A stretch of 64,000 bases of DNA from Saprospiraceae bacterium (GTDB lineage: Bacteria > Bacteroidota > Bacteroidia > Chitinophagales > Saprospiraceae), in contig JAHDHL010000002.1 of the NCBI GenBank assembly GCA_020631355.1, forward strand, positions 193,703-257,702, given 5' to 3'. Positions 36,820 through 45,616 of this stretch are shown in pieces. Position 1 is the first letter of the stretch; each line of letters begins with the position of its first letter. Both the position numbers and the translations under genes were made by a program. The notes under the pieces were generated by a model, which saw nothing but the letters and a program-made list of their open reading frames with translations, was not told where the DNA came from and made no database searches.

Positions 36820-37703
36820 AGCAACCCTCGGAGTTCCTTATTCTGATATGCATTCAATAATTCCTGCAATTCCTCTGGTGTCAGCATACCGGGCTTTCTT
36901 AGTAACTTCCTGGGTCTTATCCCCCCTAACATTTCTCCTTTAGTATAATCCTCATAAATCCTATGTGAATTATACGCATTCATGAATTGCACATCAATAG
37001 GAAAGATACCTATTCGTTCATTATCATTTGGCAACTGATACATCATTTGCATCGGTGCGGCTTCATGTGTAATGGCTATGGATGCAACCAATCGATTCTC
37101 ATCACACGAATTGGGAACAGAGCCATGCAAGACCCTGTGGTCCCATAATATGGCTTCGCCAGCTTTGAGCGCTTCCATCCTAAGCAGCGGCACCAAATCC
37201 TCCTTGATGGGTTCGAAAGGACTTTGATACACCTGCATGGGCGTGAATCTTATGGGGTTAAAATCCTTATGACTTCCCGGAATGAATCCGATACCTCCCC
37301 GCTTTACCGGAACATCATCCAATGCCATCCAGAGGGTGGCGGAATGATATCCTTTTTGTTCATCCACGAAGATCCAATCCTGATGAATACCAATCTCACT
37401 TCGTTCCTCTGCTCCTTTCTTGATGATGAAACTTCCTAGAAAAACCTTGTAATCAATGAAACAACGATCCAGTGCCGTAGTTATGATTTCACTTATGGAC
37501 TGCCTAATCCTGTTTCCTTGGCTACTTCCGCACATTTCCACTGAGATGTGTATTCCATTATGGAATGGTAAATCATTTTTCAGATTATCATATAACTGAA
37601 GTAGCGCATTGCGTTCTTCGGTATTCAGGAATTCCATCTTGGTATAACCATCCCTGAGGAACCGTTCCTCGTATTCGTCTTTCCTTAATATCCTCGATTC
37701 CAT
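36816..37703 (-). CDS. Phytanoyl-CoA dioxygenase (PhyH) family protein, copy 1
   Basis: The 295-residue protein is an Fe(II)/2-oxoglutarate dioxygenase of the PhyH type. The metal triad is His107/Asp109 in GIHQDWIF and His193 in LHGS; Arg204 in NRLVAS probably holds 2-oxoglutarate. RGGIGFIPGSHK is the usual strand-turn block. The family hydroxylates CoA esters and many natural-product scaffolds. It lies 9 bp downstream of a second, diverged PhyH gene, so two hydroxylation steps or a heterodimer are possible. Its 3' end overlaps the acyltransferase gene by 4 bp. The C-terminal 50 residues contain RKLLRKPGML, not seen in copy 2. Confidence 0.84.
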   Translation of the reverse strand: MESRILRKDEYEERFLRDGYTKMEFLNTEERNALLQLYDNLKNDLPFHNGIHISVEMCGSSQGNRIRQSISEIITTALDRCFIDYKVFLGSFIIKKGAEERSEIGIHQDWIFVDEQKGYHSATLWMALDDVPVKRGGIGFIPGSHKDFNPIRFTPMQVYQSPFEPIKEDLVPLLRMEALKAGEAILWDHRVLHGSVPNSCDENRLVASIAITHEAAPMQMMYQLPNDNERIGIFPIDVQFMNAYNSHRIYEDYTKGEMLGGIRPRKLLRKPGMLTPEELQELLNAYQNKELRGLL

Positions 37704-37712
37704 GAAATATGA

Positions 37713-38555
37713 TTAGGCGGATGTATATTCCCTTACCAATGACTTCATTTCATCAGCATTGACTGGTTTTTGGTCGTAAGGATAGGATTGTCTGAATCTG
37801 GCATGTTGGCTGGGTCGGGACTGGTAATCGTATACATAGAAGAATTCAGAATCGATTTCGTATTCCTCTACCCTATTGTTTTCCTTATCCAGATAATGAA
37901 AAAGCAACGGGGATGTCTTCCTAGCCACTCCGAAAATCATGGCACAACGCATATCATCGGATCGGTTGGCTTCGGTAGAGTGAATGATATTCCCATCAAA
38001 AATAATGGCCTGTCCTTTTTTCATATCAAAAATGGTACGGTTCTCCTCAATCAAATTCCTCAATTCCTCATCCTGATAATCATAAATGGGTGGCACCATA
38101 CAACTCCTGAAACTCCTTCGATACAGATGACTTCCCTCAAGTACGGAAATAGTACCATTGTGGCGATTGACATCCAACATCGGAATCCAGACGGTATAGC
38201 AGCTATCCTCAACGATATCCACCAGGCTCCAATCCTGATGAAAATCAAATACACCTACTCCTGGCATCTTTACGTTGAATACAGGTTCGATGATTCTACA
38301 TCCATTCAGAAAGGTTTCCAACTTGGGTTGTATGGTCTCCAATAAAAGTTGTTTTACTGCCATTTGATAAACAGGGTCGTGTCTTCTATGGCTACCAAAA
38401 AGCTCTGTATTGGGAATTTCAAAGTCATGGAGTCGGTCAAATTCCTTCTGGACATGATCCACCTCCTCTGCTGCCAGAAAGTCAAAGATGGCATACCCCC
38501 TATCTCTCAACTGCTGGTCCAGCCTATCATTCCTAAGTACCTGTTTTACCTGCAT
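37713..38555 (-). CDS. Phytanoyl-CoA dioxygenase (PhyH) family protein, copy 2
   Basis: The 280-residue protein has the dioxygenase iron site as FDFHQDWSLVD (His106, Asp108) and NIIHSTEANRSDD (His192) with Arg203 nearby, plus HNGTISVLEGSHL. It is clearly related to the following gene in layout but strongly diverged in sequence, so it is not a recent duplicate. A true Shine-Dalgarno-like AGGAG lies about 9-13 bases upstream of the ATG (complement of 38565-38569), rare in this window, and a TATCTTGT (complement of 38578-38585) may be a -7 element, so the PhyH pair may have its own promoter. Substrate unknown. Confidence 0.84.
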   Translation of the reverse strand: MQVKQVLRNDRLDQQLRDRGYAIFDFLAAEEVDHVQKEFDRLHDFEIPNTELFGSHRRHDPVYQMAVKQLLLETIQPKLETFLNGCRIIEPVFNVKMPGVGVFDFHQDWSLVDIVEDSCYTVWIPMLDVNRHNGTISVLEGSHLYRRSFRSCMVPPIYDYQDEELRNLIEENRTIFDMKKGQAIIFDGNIIHSTEANRSDDMRCAMIFGVARKTSPLLFHYLDKENNRVEEYEIDSEFFYVYDYQSRPSQHARFRQSYPYDQKPVNADEMKSLVREYTSA

Positions 38556-38622
38556 GATTCTTTTCTCCTATTTGATAACAAGATACAAATATTAGATTGG
38601 CATCAATATTTTTGGGATGCTT

Positions 38623-39846
38623 CTATTCATTCAGGTATTCCAAGTTAAAATCAGAGGCAATCTTAAGCGGGATATAGTATTCGGTACCATTGATGGGTGG
38701 TTCGTGGCCTTGGATATCAAGCGTTGCGAAGCTTGTATCCTTATATTTCATTTCCTCACTCACCCATACATTCAGCATGATGCGATACTGGGTGGGATAG
38801 AAAGTATTCGCAGGAATTTCCCATGTTATCTTTTTCTTTCCCTTTCGGACGGAATCATTCCAATGCAAGGTATTGATGGCAAAAAGACGGGTATCGAAAG
38901 GGTCTATCACGACTAAAGAAATGGCAACATCCTCATTTATATGACCCAATTCCTCATATTCCAATTCCAACAACACGGGCTTATCCCGATACAATGTAGC
39001 AGTCTGCTCCAAGGGATTGGTAATGGTCAACTGATGAATATCAATGAAATGATTCTCGAATACCTCATGCTCCAATGGATGGGGCGTAGATACCTTCTGT
39101 GTTCGTTCATTGGTACTGTTTTCCATTTTCATGACTTCAAGCAGAGGACCTTTCCCCTTAACCTTTCCATTCTCCAACAGCAATACGGTATCTATCCATT
39201 CGCTGAGTTCGCCCAATGAATGACTCACTACGACAAAGCTTTTTCCTTGTTGATTCAATGCGATGACCCTATCCTTGCATTTTTGTCTAAATTCCTTATC
39301 CCCAACAGCTAGCACCTCATCAAAAAGCATGATATCCCGATCCAGATGAGTTGCTTGGGCGAACGCCAAACGAAGAAACATACCGGATGAATAATACTTT
39401 ACGGGCGTATCGATGAATTTCTGTCCAATGCCACTGAAAGCTACAATCTCATCAAATCTTTCGGTTACTTCATTTTCATTAACACCTAATATCTTAGCAT
39501 TGTAATGGATATTCTCCCTCCCTGTCAATTCCGGATGAAAACCTGAGCCTATATCCAATAATGAAGCTACGGTACCGTTGATGGTCAAGTGACCTGAAGT
39601 GGGTGCTGTCACGCCTGCAAGGAGCTGGAGCAAAGTGCTTTTCCCTGCACCATTCTGACCTATTACGCCTAAGGATTCTCCCTTACGCAATTCGAAGGAA
39701 ACATCATGCAATGCCCAAAGTGCATCGGATTCATTTCTTTTTTGAGATACAAAAATGGATCGGATGAATTCATTGATGGACATGCTCTTTTGGTTCAGTA
39801 GATACCGTTTAGATAAATTTTCCGCCTTGATGAGCAATTCCTTCAT
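38623..39846 (-). CDS. Polysaccharide-type ABC transporter ATPase with C-terminal carbohydrate-binding-like domain
   Basis: The 407-residue protein has Walker A GQNGAGKS, the signature YSSGM, and Walker B MLFDEVLAVGD followed by a switch VVSHS. From about residue 255 there is an extra beta-rich domain (IHQLTITNPL ... VWVSEEMKYKD) like the Wzt C-terminal domain, which recognises the terminally modified glycan in O-antigen exporters. The matching ABC-2 permease gene ends 3 bp upstream, so the two form an export complex of Wzm/Wzt or TagGH type. It would move a lipid-linked or glycosylated product across the inner membrane. It is followed by 67 bp and the PhyH pair. Confidence 0.88.
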   Translation of the reverse strand: MKELLIKAENLSKRYLLNQKSMSINEFIRSIFVSQKRNESDALWALHDVSFELRKGESLGVIGQNGAGKSTLLQLLAGVTAPTSGHLTINGTVASLLDIGSGFHPELTGRENIHYNAKILGVNENEVTERFDEIVAFSGIGQKFIDTPVKYYSSGMFLRLAFAQATHLDRDIMLFDEVLAVGDKEFRQKCKDRVIALNQQGKSFVVVSHSLGELSEWIDTVLLLENGKVKGKGPLLEVMKMENSTNERTQKVSTPHPLEHEVFENHFIDIHQLTITNPLEQTATLYRDKPVLLELEYEELGHINEDVAISLVVIDPFDTRLFAINTLHWNDSVRKGKKKITWEIPANTFYPTQYRIMLNVWVSEEMKYKDTSFATLDIQGHEPPINGTEYYIPLKIASDFNLEYLNE

Positions 39847-39849
39847 ATC

Positions 39850-40650
39850 CTAAATATAATCCACAAAATCTTTTTCCACTTGTGCAAAACGTTGCCATCC
39901 TGCAATCATGATGATACATCCGATAGCAATTCCTATCAGAAATAAGACGGATGGTGTTTCGGTTCCCAACATGACCCAACGATAAGCTTCTATGATGCCC
40001 GCCATAGGGTTGAAGTAAATCCAGAAACGATATCTTTCAGGAATGACCTCAGGCGTATAAAATACGGGAGTCAACCAAAATCCAAAGTTGATGATGGTCG
40101 TAATGAAATGGGAAAAATCACGAACCCTGATACTCAACTGACTCGTCCATAGTGCGAGGCCGAATCCCATACAAAAATTCAATATCAGAATAATGGGAAT
40201 GAAAATGACCGTCCATTGAAACGGATGTCCCAGAATGATTTGGATGATAAAAAATATGAGCAATGATATCATGAATTCTACCAAGCCCAACAAACTCTTA
40301 TAAACTGGCAGAACTATCTTGGGAAAATAATTTTTCTTGATAATCTGTGCTTCATGAATGATGGATTGCCCTGCCGAGTTGAGGATATCCATGAAATAAG
40401 CCCAGGCCATTAATCCACATAAAGCCACTAGTGCATAAGGTGCATTCAAAGAGGAAATGGGCATGATGACACTAAAAAAGAAACTATAAATCCCGAGATA
40501 GACCAAGGGTTTCAAGACAGCCCAAAACATCCCTAATGCTGTTTGGGCATATCTGATCTTGAGTTCCCGCCTTACCATGGATACAATCAGGGAACGATAG
40601 GATATTACTTCCCTGAATGATGTGATGATATGCCTCCCCTCATTTTTCAC
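39850..40650 (-). CDS. ABC-2 type permease (Wzm/TagG-like)
   Basis: The 266-residue protein has about six membrane helices and the N-terminal amphipathic segment SMVRRELKIRYAQTALGMFW of ABC-2 polysaccharide and teichoic-acid exporters. Other family blocks are YFMDILNSAGQSIIHEAQI, KKNYFPKIVLPVY and WIYFNPMAGIIEAYRWVML. It pairs with the ATPase gene 3 bp downstream and is 5 bp after a TPR membrane protein. Export substrate is not determined by sequence; neighbouring glycosyltransferases suggest a glycan or glycolipid. Confidence 0.88.
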   Translation of the reverse strand: MKNEGRHIITSFREVISYRSLIVSMVRRELKIRYAQTALGMFWAVLKPLVYLGIYSFFFSVIMPISSLNAPYALVALCGLMAWAYFMDILNSAGQSIIHEAQIIKKNYFPKIVLPVYKSLLGLVEFMISLLIFFIIQIILGHPFQWTVIFIPIILILNFCMGFGLALWTSQLSIRVRDFSHFITTIINFGFWLTPVFYTPEVIPERYRFWIYFNPMAGIIEAYRWVMLGTETPSVLFLIGIAIGCIIMIAGWQRFAQVEKDFVDYI

Positions 40651-40655
40651 TCTAT

Positions 40656-42584
40656 CTATTCGGATAATAAATCCAAGAACTGCTGGCTGACTCCCACCCC
40701 CAAGGATTGGGCCTTACTTACATCCGATCTTGCATTCTCCTTTTGTCCTAATAGGAAATATGCCTTGGCTCTACTAACATAATATCTCCCATTCTCAGGA
40801 TGTTCTTCTATTGCAATGGAAATATAATTGGTACTTTCCTGATAATTCCCTAATCGTTCTTCGATGACTCCTTTCAGGTAATTCATTTCAGGGTCCCGTG
40901 GATAAAAATTGAGGTACTTCTGATAACTATCCGCTGCCTTTTGGAATTCCCCTTGGTTAATATAAATCTTGCCCAAGTTCCGATAGGCATCCAAACTAAA
41001 CAAGCCCATACTTACTGCCTTTTCCAAGTCAGCTATGGCTTCAGTTTCCTTGCCCAGCTTGGCGAGAACACCTCCTCTTGCACCATATCCCCGTTGGTCC
41101 TCAGGGTATTGTACAATGAATTGATTCAAGTTTTTCAATGCCTTATCCAAGTCATCATTCTTGAAAGCATACACTGCACTATTCATTAGGGCTTCTTTCA
41201 GATTGGGATTCAGCTTCAATGCCTTGGCATAATAGTCATTCGCTTTTTCTTCATCCCCCTGATTGTAGTAATACAGACCTAAGTTATTATAACCTATTTC
41301 CTCATTGGGATATTCCTGAATCAATTGCGTGAACAGGGTCTCAGAATTCTTCCAGGTATAAGTCCTTAGGTGGGATAGGCCTACGAATATCAGAATTAAA
41401 ATACCTGTAAGATACAAGGCATACTTCTCCCTTACCCTTGGGGTTACCATCTCCACCACACCCAACACCATTACGACCATACCGAAAAGTGGCAGGTAGG
41501 TATATCTATCCGACATGAAATTCGTACCTGTTACCGGAATCAGTAATATAGGTGACAACATCAGTAGATAAAGTCCCAACCCCAAGTAGATTGTAGTTTG
41601 TTCATTCCCTTTCCAAATGCCCCAGATAAATGTAATCAGAACTAATAGTGGGGATAACAATAAAAGGATGGAATGTTCATCCAAATAAGAATCATACGGA
41701 AAGATGATTGACTGTTTGAATGGCACTACGATATGGCTTGCATAGGCGACTATTTTCAATAGCATGACCCAGATTGCCGTAAGGGTTGCGCCTAAATTGG
41801 ATATAGGAAAGACGGGACTCACTATTTCATTCAATCCTGATAAATCTGCGGTCAAGGTGGCGTATTTGTCCGGAGTAATGGCATAGAATACCAAGGCAGC
41901 CAAAAGTGCCAAAACGGGTATTCCGATAAAAAATCGGTTTCTCCATCCTGACCATTCCTCTTTTTTAAAAAGAAATACCCAAACCAAAACCAAGGGTAAT
42001 GTAACCGCCAAGGCCTTGGAAAGGAATGAACACAAGAACAATAAGACTACCAAGCCCCAACCGAGTACAGGGCTGATTTTGCTATCCAGAATTCGTAGGA
42101 AAACATATACGGCTCCCAGATAGAAACAACCGAACATCGTATCCTCCAATTCTGATGCCCAAGCAATCGATTCCACTTTCAATGGATGGACTGCCCAAAA
42201 CAAGGCTCCAAGGAAAGACCACTGGGTCTTAAATTCCAAATTACTTTTTGACAATAAATTCCTCAATATGGAGAATGCATAAACAGCAGCTACCAAATGA
42301 AAGAGTAGACTGATTGCATGAAAAGCAAAAGGGGACAATCCGAACCATTCATGTATCGTTTTGTATATTATGAATACCAATGGTTTGTAATCCGAACTTC
42401 CAAACTGGAATGAAAAGACGGAACCTATGGTATCCCAATGACCACTCGTCACGATGGTATTCTCCAATATGAGGAATGGATCATCAAAATTGACGAACCC
42501 ATTGGAAAATACAGGGAAGAATGCCAGAATGCACAAGGCCATCATTCCCAATATTGAATATCTTGATCCGATTAGTTTTTCCAT
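40656..42584 (-). CDS. Polytopic membrane protein with C-terminal TPR repeats (TMTC/DUF1736-like)
   Basis: The 642-residue protein has about ten to twelve hydrophobic helices in its first 430 residues. The first periplasmic loop has GFVNFDDPFLILEN, typical of TMTC-like and bacterial GT-C glycosyltransferases, and AVHPLKVESIAWASELED follows. Residues about 440-640 are at least five TPRs (GYNNLGLYYYNQGDEEKANDYY, YRNLGKIYINQGEFQKAADSY). It probably transfers sugar from a polyprenyl donor outside the cytoplasm, or scaffolds such a step. ATG 42584 was chosen; the upstream in-frame TTG at 42599 is less likely. It is co-oriented with, and 5 bp from, the ABC exporter genes, which supports a joint export or assembly role. 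Confidence 0.77.
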   Translation of the reverse strand: MEKLIGSRYSILGMMALCILAFFPVFSNGFVNFDDPFLILENTIVTSGHWDTIGSVFSFQFGSSDYKPLVFIIYKTIHEWFGLSPFAFHAISLLFHLVAAVYAFSILRNLLSKSNLEFKTQWSFLGALFWAVHPLKVESIAWASELEDTMFGCFYLGAVYVFLRILDSKISPVLGWGLVVLLFLCSFLSKALAVTLPLVLVWVFLFKKEEWSGWRNRFFIGIPVLALLAALVFYAITPDKYATLTADLSGLNEIVSPVFPISNLGATLTAIWVMLLKIVAYASHIVVPFKQSIIFPYDSYLDEHSILLLLSPLLVLITFIWGIWKGNEQTTIYLGLGLYLLMLSPILLIPVTGTNFMSDRYTYLPLFGMVVMVLGVVEMVTPRVREKYALYLTGILILIFVGLSHLRTYTWKNSETLFTQLIQEYPNEEIGYNNLGLYYYNQGDEEKANDYYAKALKLNPNLKEALMNSAVYAFKNDDLDKALKNLNQFIVQYPEDQRGYGARGGVLAKLGKETEAIADLEKAVSMGLFSLDAYRNLGKIYINQGEFQKAADSYQKYLNFYPRDPEMNYLKGVIEERLGNYQESTNYISIAIEEHPENGRYYVSRAKAYFLLGQKENARSDVSKAQSLGVGVSQQFLDLLSE

Positions 42585-42671
42585 AACTATGCAGGACAAG
42601 ATACGAAAGCTTTGCTTGTATGGATATTTGTGGCAATAATTTTGTATTTATCCTGTAAAATCCAAACACAT

Positions 42672-42689
42672 CCTACGCTTTTGCGTAGG
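42672..42689 (+). other. Hairpin in the leader of the TPR histidine kinase gene
   Basis: A perfect 7-bp stem with a TTTT loop (CCTACGCTTTTGCGTAGG) ends 20 bases upstream of the TTG start. It could control translation or be an operator in the 125-bp divergent region. Confidence 0.4.
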
Positions 42690-42709
42690 CTATATAAACT
42701 GTATACAAC

Positions 42710-44668
42710 TTGACTTTGAGCACGGACATACTACCACATTTTAAGGATGTGGAACCGCTTCTCATCCAGGACCCAAAGAAAGCGCTGGAATTGCTGGAAG
42801 AAATCAGCAAGCATCCTCTCATGGAACAATCCAAGGATTTCAAGGCTCACTTCCTGATTACCCAAGCCAAGGGTTATATGCAGTCCGATGATGTCAATAC
42901 TGCCTTACAAATTTTGGAAAAGGGATGGGAAATAGATGATATACATCCTTATTACCTGAACCAGTTCATGATGTTCAAGGGCTTTTTGCTTACCTATGCC
43001 TACAAAATAGAGGATGCAAAGGTCTATCTCAATGAAAGTATTGAATTCTTTTCCAAAGAACAACACCTTGAGCTCCTAACTGAAGCCCAATCATATTTGG
43101 GAGTAGCTTATCTCAAGGAATCCAATTTCACCGATGCCATTACCACATTGATGAATAGTATTGATATGGCGATGAAATTGGATTTACCCACTATTGAGGC
43201 CAAGGCATGTTCTTACATCGGCATCATTCATCTGTGGTTAAAAAACACATTGGAATCCACTAAATGGTTGGATCGTTCCTTGGACATTTCCAAGAAGAAT
43301 AATCTGAGCCGTATGGTTGCCACCAATCAAATCAATGCAGCAAGTATTGATTTGATGGATAAGAATCCTAAAAAGAGTATTACCCGACTCAAGGAAGCAC
43401 TGAAATACCTTGAGTTATCCACTTCAGTCAACAATCATACCCATGCCATTATCTACAATAACCTAGGTAATGCCTACATGGATGATGAGGTACTCAATAT
43501 ACCGGAAGCCCTGGATTGCCATTACGAAGCTTTGATCATCGGGGAATCCATTGCTTCAAAAAATTCCATCTGTCATGCCCTTTGGGGAATTTCGAATGTC
43601 ATGTTCAAGAAAGATCTCTACGAATATCCTGTCAACTTGCTCATCGGACATGGATGGTTTGAGGAAAAACTGGGAAAAGCCCGGGAAATCGTAAAGAACA
43701 ACAACGACCTTATGCTCAACCAAACAACCTGGCATGCGCATACCAATTATTATAAGGTCACACACCAATACGAAAAAGCACTTTTCTATCTTGAAAAATT
43801 AATGACTTTCAAGGAAAGGCATATCGAAAAGGAGAAGAACGATTCCGTAAAAACATTACAAATCCAATATGATTTGCAACAAAAGGAATTGGAACTCCAA
43901 AAGCTGGAACTCAAACAGAAGAAGGAACTTGAAATCATCAATAAGACCCTGGAAAAAAAGGTAGAGGAGCGAACCAAGAATATCATTACCCAGAACAAGG
44001 AACTAGAGGAGTATGCCTACATCGTAGCGCATGACCTCAAGGAACCCATCCGTTCGATTGTGAGCTTCACCCAACTTCTCGAAAGGAAAATCAAGGGTAA
44101 GATCGATGAGGAGGAAAAGGAGTTACTGAATTTCATCAGGGAATCCGGGATGAATATGGGTAACCTGGTGAATGCCTTGCTCAAGTATTCTACTGTGAAG
44201 ATTGACTATGAGGAACTTCCTACGGAAAACATGAATGATATCCTTGATGAGGTCATGACAATCATTAGTTTTTCTGTCCAAGAAAGTGGGGCGGATATCA
44301 GAACGCGGCTGCTACCGGAATCCGTCAAATGCGATAGGACCAAAATCAAGCAATTGTTCCAGAATCTGATTTCGAATGCCATCAAATTCAGAAAGAAAGA
44401 TACTGATTTGGTCATCGAAATCAATTGTACGGACAAGGGTGACTTCCACATCTTCAACGTCTCTGATAATGGAATTGGAATTGATGCCGAATATCATTCC
44501 AAGATATTCAAGATGTTTAAGAGGTTGCATAAGAATGATAACTACGAGGGTACCGGCATAGGACTTTCCATTAGTAAGAAAATCATTGACCAACATCATG
44601 GTGAAATTTGGTTGGAATCCGCCAAAGATGAGGGTACTACATTCTATTTTAGCCTACCGAAGCATTAA
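42710..44668 (+). CDS. Soluble TPR sensor histidine kinase
   Basis: The 652-residue protein lacks transmembrane segments. Residues about 40-360 are TPR-like helices (AQSYLGVAYLKESNFTDAITTL, YNNLGNAYMDDE), then a coiled coil (about 370-435, LQQKELELQKLELKQKKELE), HisKA with phospho-acceptor His441 in YIVAHDLKEPIRS, and HATPase with the N box LISNAIKF (553-560), G1 DNGIGID (586-592) and G2 GTGIGL (614-619). No receiver domain is attached and no response regulator is adjacent. The start is uncertain: only TTG 42710 or TTG 42716 fit, since a stop lies just upstream and the first ATG is at residue 38. It is 31 bp upstream of an HTATIP2-like gene. Confidence 0.85.
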   Translation: MTLSTDILPHFKDVEPLLIQDPKKALELLEEISKHPLMEQSKDFKAHFLITQAKGYMQSDDVNTALQILEKGWEIDDIHPYYLNQFMMFKGFLLTYAYKIEDAKVYLNESIEFFSKEQHLELLTEAQSYLGVAYLKESNFTDAITTLMNSIDMAMKLDLPTIEAKACSYIGIIHLWLKNTLESTKWLDRSLDISKKNNLSRMVATNQINAASIDLMDKNPKKSITRLKEALKYLELSTSVNNHTHAIIYNNLGNAYMDDEVLNIPEALDCHYEALIIGESIASKNSICHALWGISNVMFKKDLYEYPVNLLIGHGWFEEKLGKAREIVKNNNDLMLNQTTWHAHTNYYKVTHQYEKALFYLEKLMTFKERHIEKEKNDSVKTLQIQYDLQQKELELQKLELKQKKELEIINKTLEKKVEERTKNIITQNKELEEYAYIVAHDLKEPIRSIVSFTQLLERKIKGKIDEEEKELLNFIRESGMNMGNLVNALLKYSTVKIDYEELPTENMNDILDEVMTIISFSVQESGADIRTRLLPESVKCDRTKIKQLFQNLISNAIKFRKKDTDLVIEINCTDKGDFHIFNVSDNGIGIDAEYHSKIFKMFKRLHKNDNYEGTGIGLSISKKIIDQHHGEIWLESAKDEGTTFYFSLPKH

Positions 44669-44699
44669 TTTCATACCTTAAGGGCTCAATTATTCTGGA

Positions 44700-45359
44700 A
44701 TGGGAAAAGTAGCCAATATCATTGGATCGACAGGCTTAGTCGGTAAACAGATTGTCCATTTACTATTGGATGATGACCGGTATGATACCGTAAGGGTATT
44801 CCAAAGGAGAAGCCTAGGAATCGATTCCAACCGACTCGATGAACATATCGTGGATTTTGATTCTATCAACGATTGGAAACATTTGGTACAAGGAGATGAA
44901 CTGTACTCAGCCCTTGGCACCACCATCAAAACAGCAGGGAGTAAGGAACGGCAATATGAGATTGATTACCATTATCAATATCAGGTAGCAAAGGCCGCAT
45001 CAGAAAATGGAATCGGAACCTACTTACTGGTTTCTTCTGCCGGAGCCAGTTCCAAATCCCCTAACTTCTATCTGGGCATGAAAGGTGCATTGGATGAAGC
45101 AGTCAATCAATTATCCTTTCAAAGAACCTATATTTTCCAACCCTCCCTCCTCGCTGGCGAAAGGGAAAAGAACCGACTCGGTGAGAAAATCAGCTACGCT
45201 ATTCTACAACCACTTTCAGGTATTCCTTTCATTAAGAAATACAGGCCCATTATGGGATATGAGGTCGCATTGGCCATGATTAATGTTGCCAATAATTGTG
45301 ATACATCAAAACAAACATTCGTATTGGATGAATTATTCGATTGGATTCATCGACGGTAG
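44700..45359 (+). CDS. NAD(P)H-binding oxidoreductase, HTATIP2-like atypical SDR
   Basis: The 219-residue protein has an N-terminal dinucleotide-binding loop GSTGLVGKQIV and the LYSALGTTIKTAGSKE block of the HTATIP2/CC3-like atypical SDR group, followed by YLLVSSAGASSKSPNFYLGMKG, in which Ser and the downstream Tyr/Lys lie at the SDR active-site positions. Bacterial members are of unknown substrate. It follows the histidine kinase gene by 31 bp, so it may be co-transcribed. A hairpin plus T-run at 45361-45390 ends the transcript. Cytoplasmic. Confidence 0.8.
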   Translation: MGKVANIIGSTGLVGKQIVHLLLDDDRYDTVRVFQRRSLGIDSNRLDEHIVDFDSINDWKHLVQGDELYSALGTTIKTAGSKERQYEIDYHYQYQVAKAASENGIGTYLLVSSAGASSKSPNFYLGMKGALDEAVNQLSFQRTYIFQPSLLAGEREKNRLGEKISYAILQPLSGIPFIKKYRPIMGYEVALAMINVANNCDTSKQTFVLDELFDWIHRR

Positions 45360-45360
45360 G

Positions 45361-45390
45361 AAAAATACACTCAGACAGCAGGGTGTTTTT
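45361..45390 (+). terminator. Terminator-like A-tract/hairpin/T-tract
   Basis: AAAAATACACTC pairs with GGGTGTTTTT across an 8-nt loop (one wobble and one bulge), directly after the HTATIP2-like gene stop. The A-run and T-run extend the stem. Confidence 0.55.
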
Positions 45391-45419
45391 GGACCCGAAA
45401 AAGACATGAATGAGGTTGC

Positions 45420-45520
45420 CATCATGGTTCAGTAATCCCCTTGTCCTACCGAAGTAGGAAGCCGGACAAGTCAACGGCCTGAGGCCCGCCCTACCCAATC
45501 GTGAAACTCCCCCAATATTG
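45420..45520. repeat. GC-rich structured intergenic element, candidate dispersed repeat or RNA
   Basis: Within the 257-bp gap, positions 45440-45470 can fold with outer arms CTTGTCC/GGACAAG and an alternative inner hairpin TCCTAC-CGAA-GTAGGA that shares bases with the outer arm; 45476-45486 is GGCCTGAGGCC. The stretch is much richer in G and C than the flanking DNA. A short minus-strand frame through it is unlikely to be a gene. I cannot tell whether it is a multi-copy element or an RNA. Confidence 0.4.
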
Positions 45521-45616
45521 ATAGTGTTGACCCAAAACTTCTGGTGCCTGAGTGGACAACAAAACTAAGGGAATTAGTCGAGGGTGTCAATACATACTTC
45601 CGAACATTTTTCCGGT

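Noticed and set aside
37770-38345. 191-codon plus-strand frame
   Set aside because: Antisense to the second PhyH gene, which has the full iron-binding triad.
20235-42584. Polyketide synthase, NRPS or type 1 terpene synthase in the accessory block
   Set aside because: No ketosynthase, adenylation-carrier or DDxxD/NSE-type synthase sequences were found; the only cyclase-like motif is the DVDD in the P450 fusion.
45280-45498. 72-codon minus-strand frame across the structured GC-rich element
   Set aside because: The frame overlaps the HTATIP2-like gene end and the hairpins; more likely a non-coding element.
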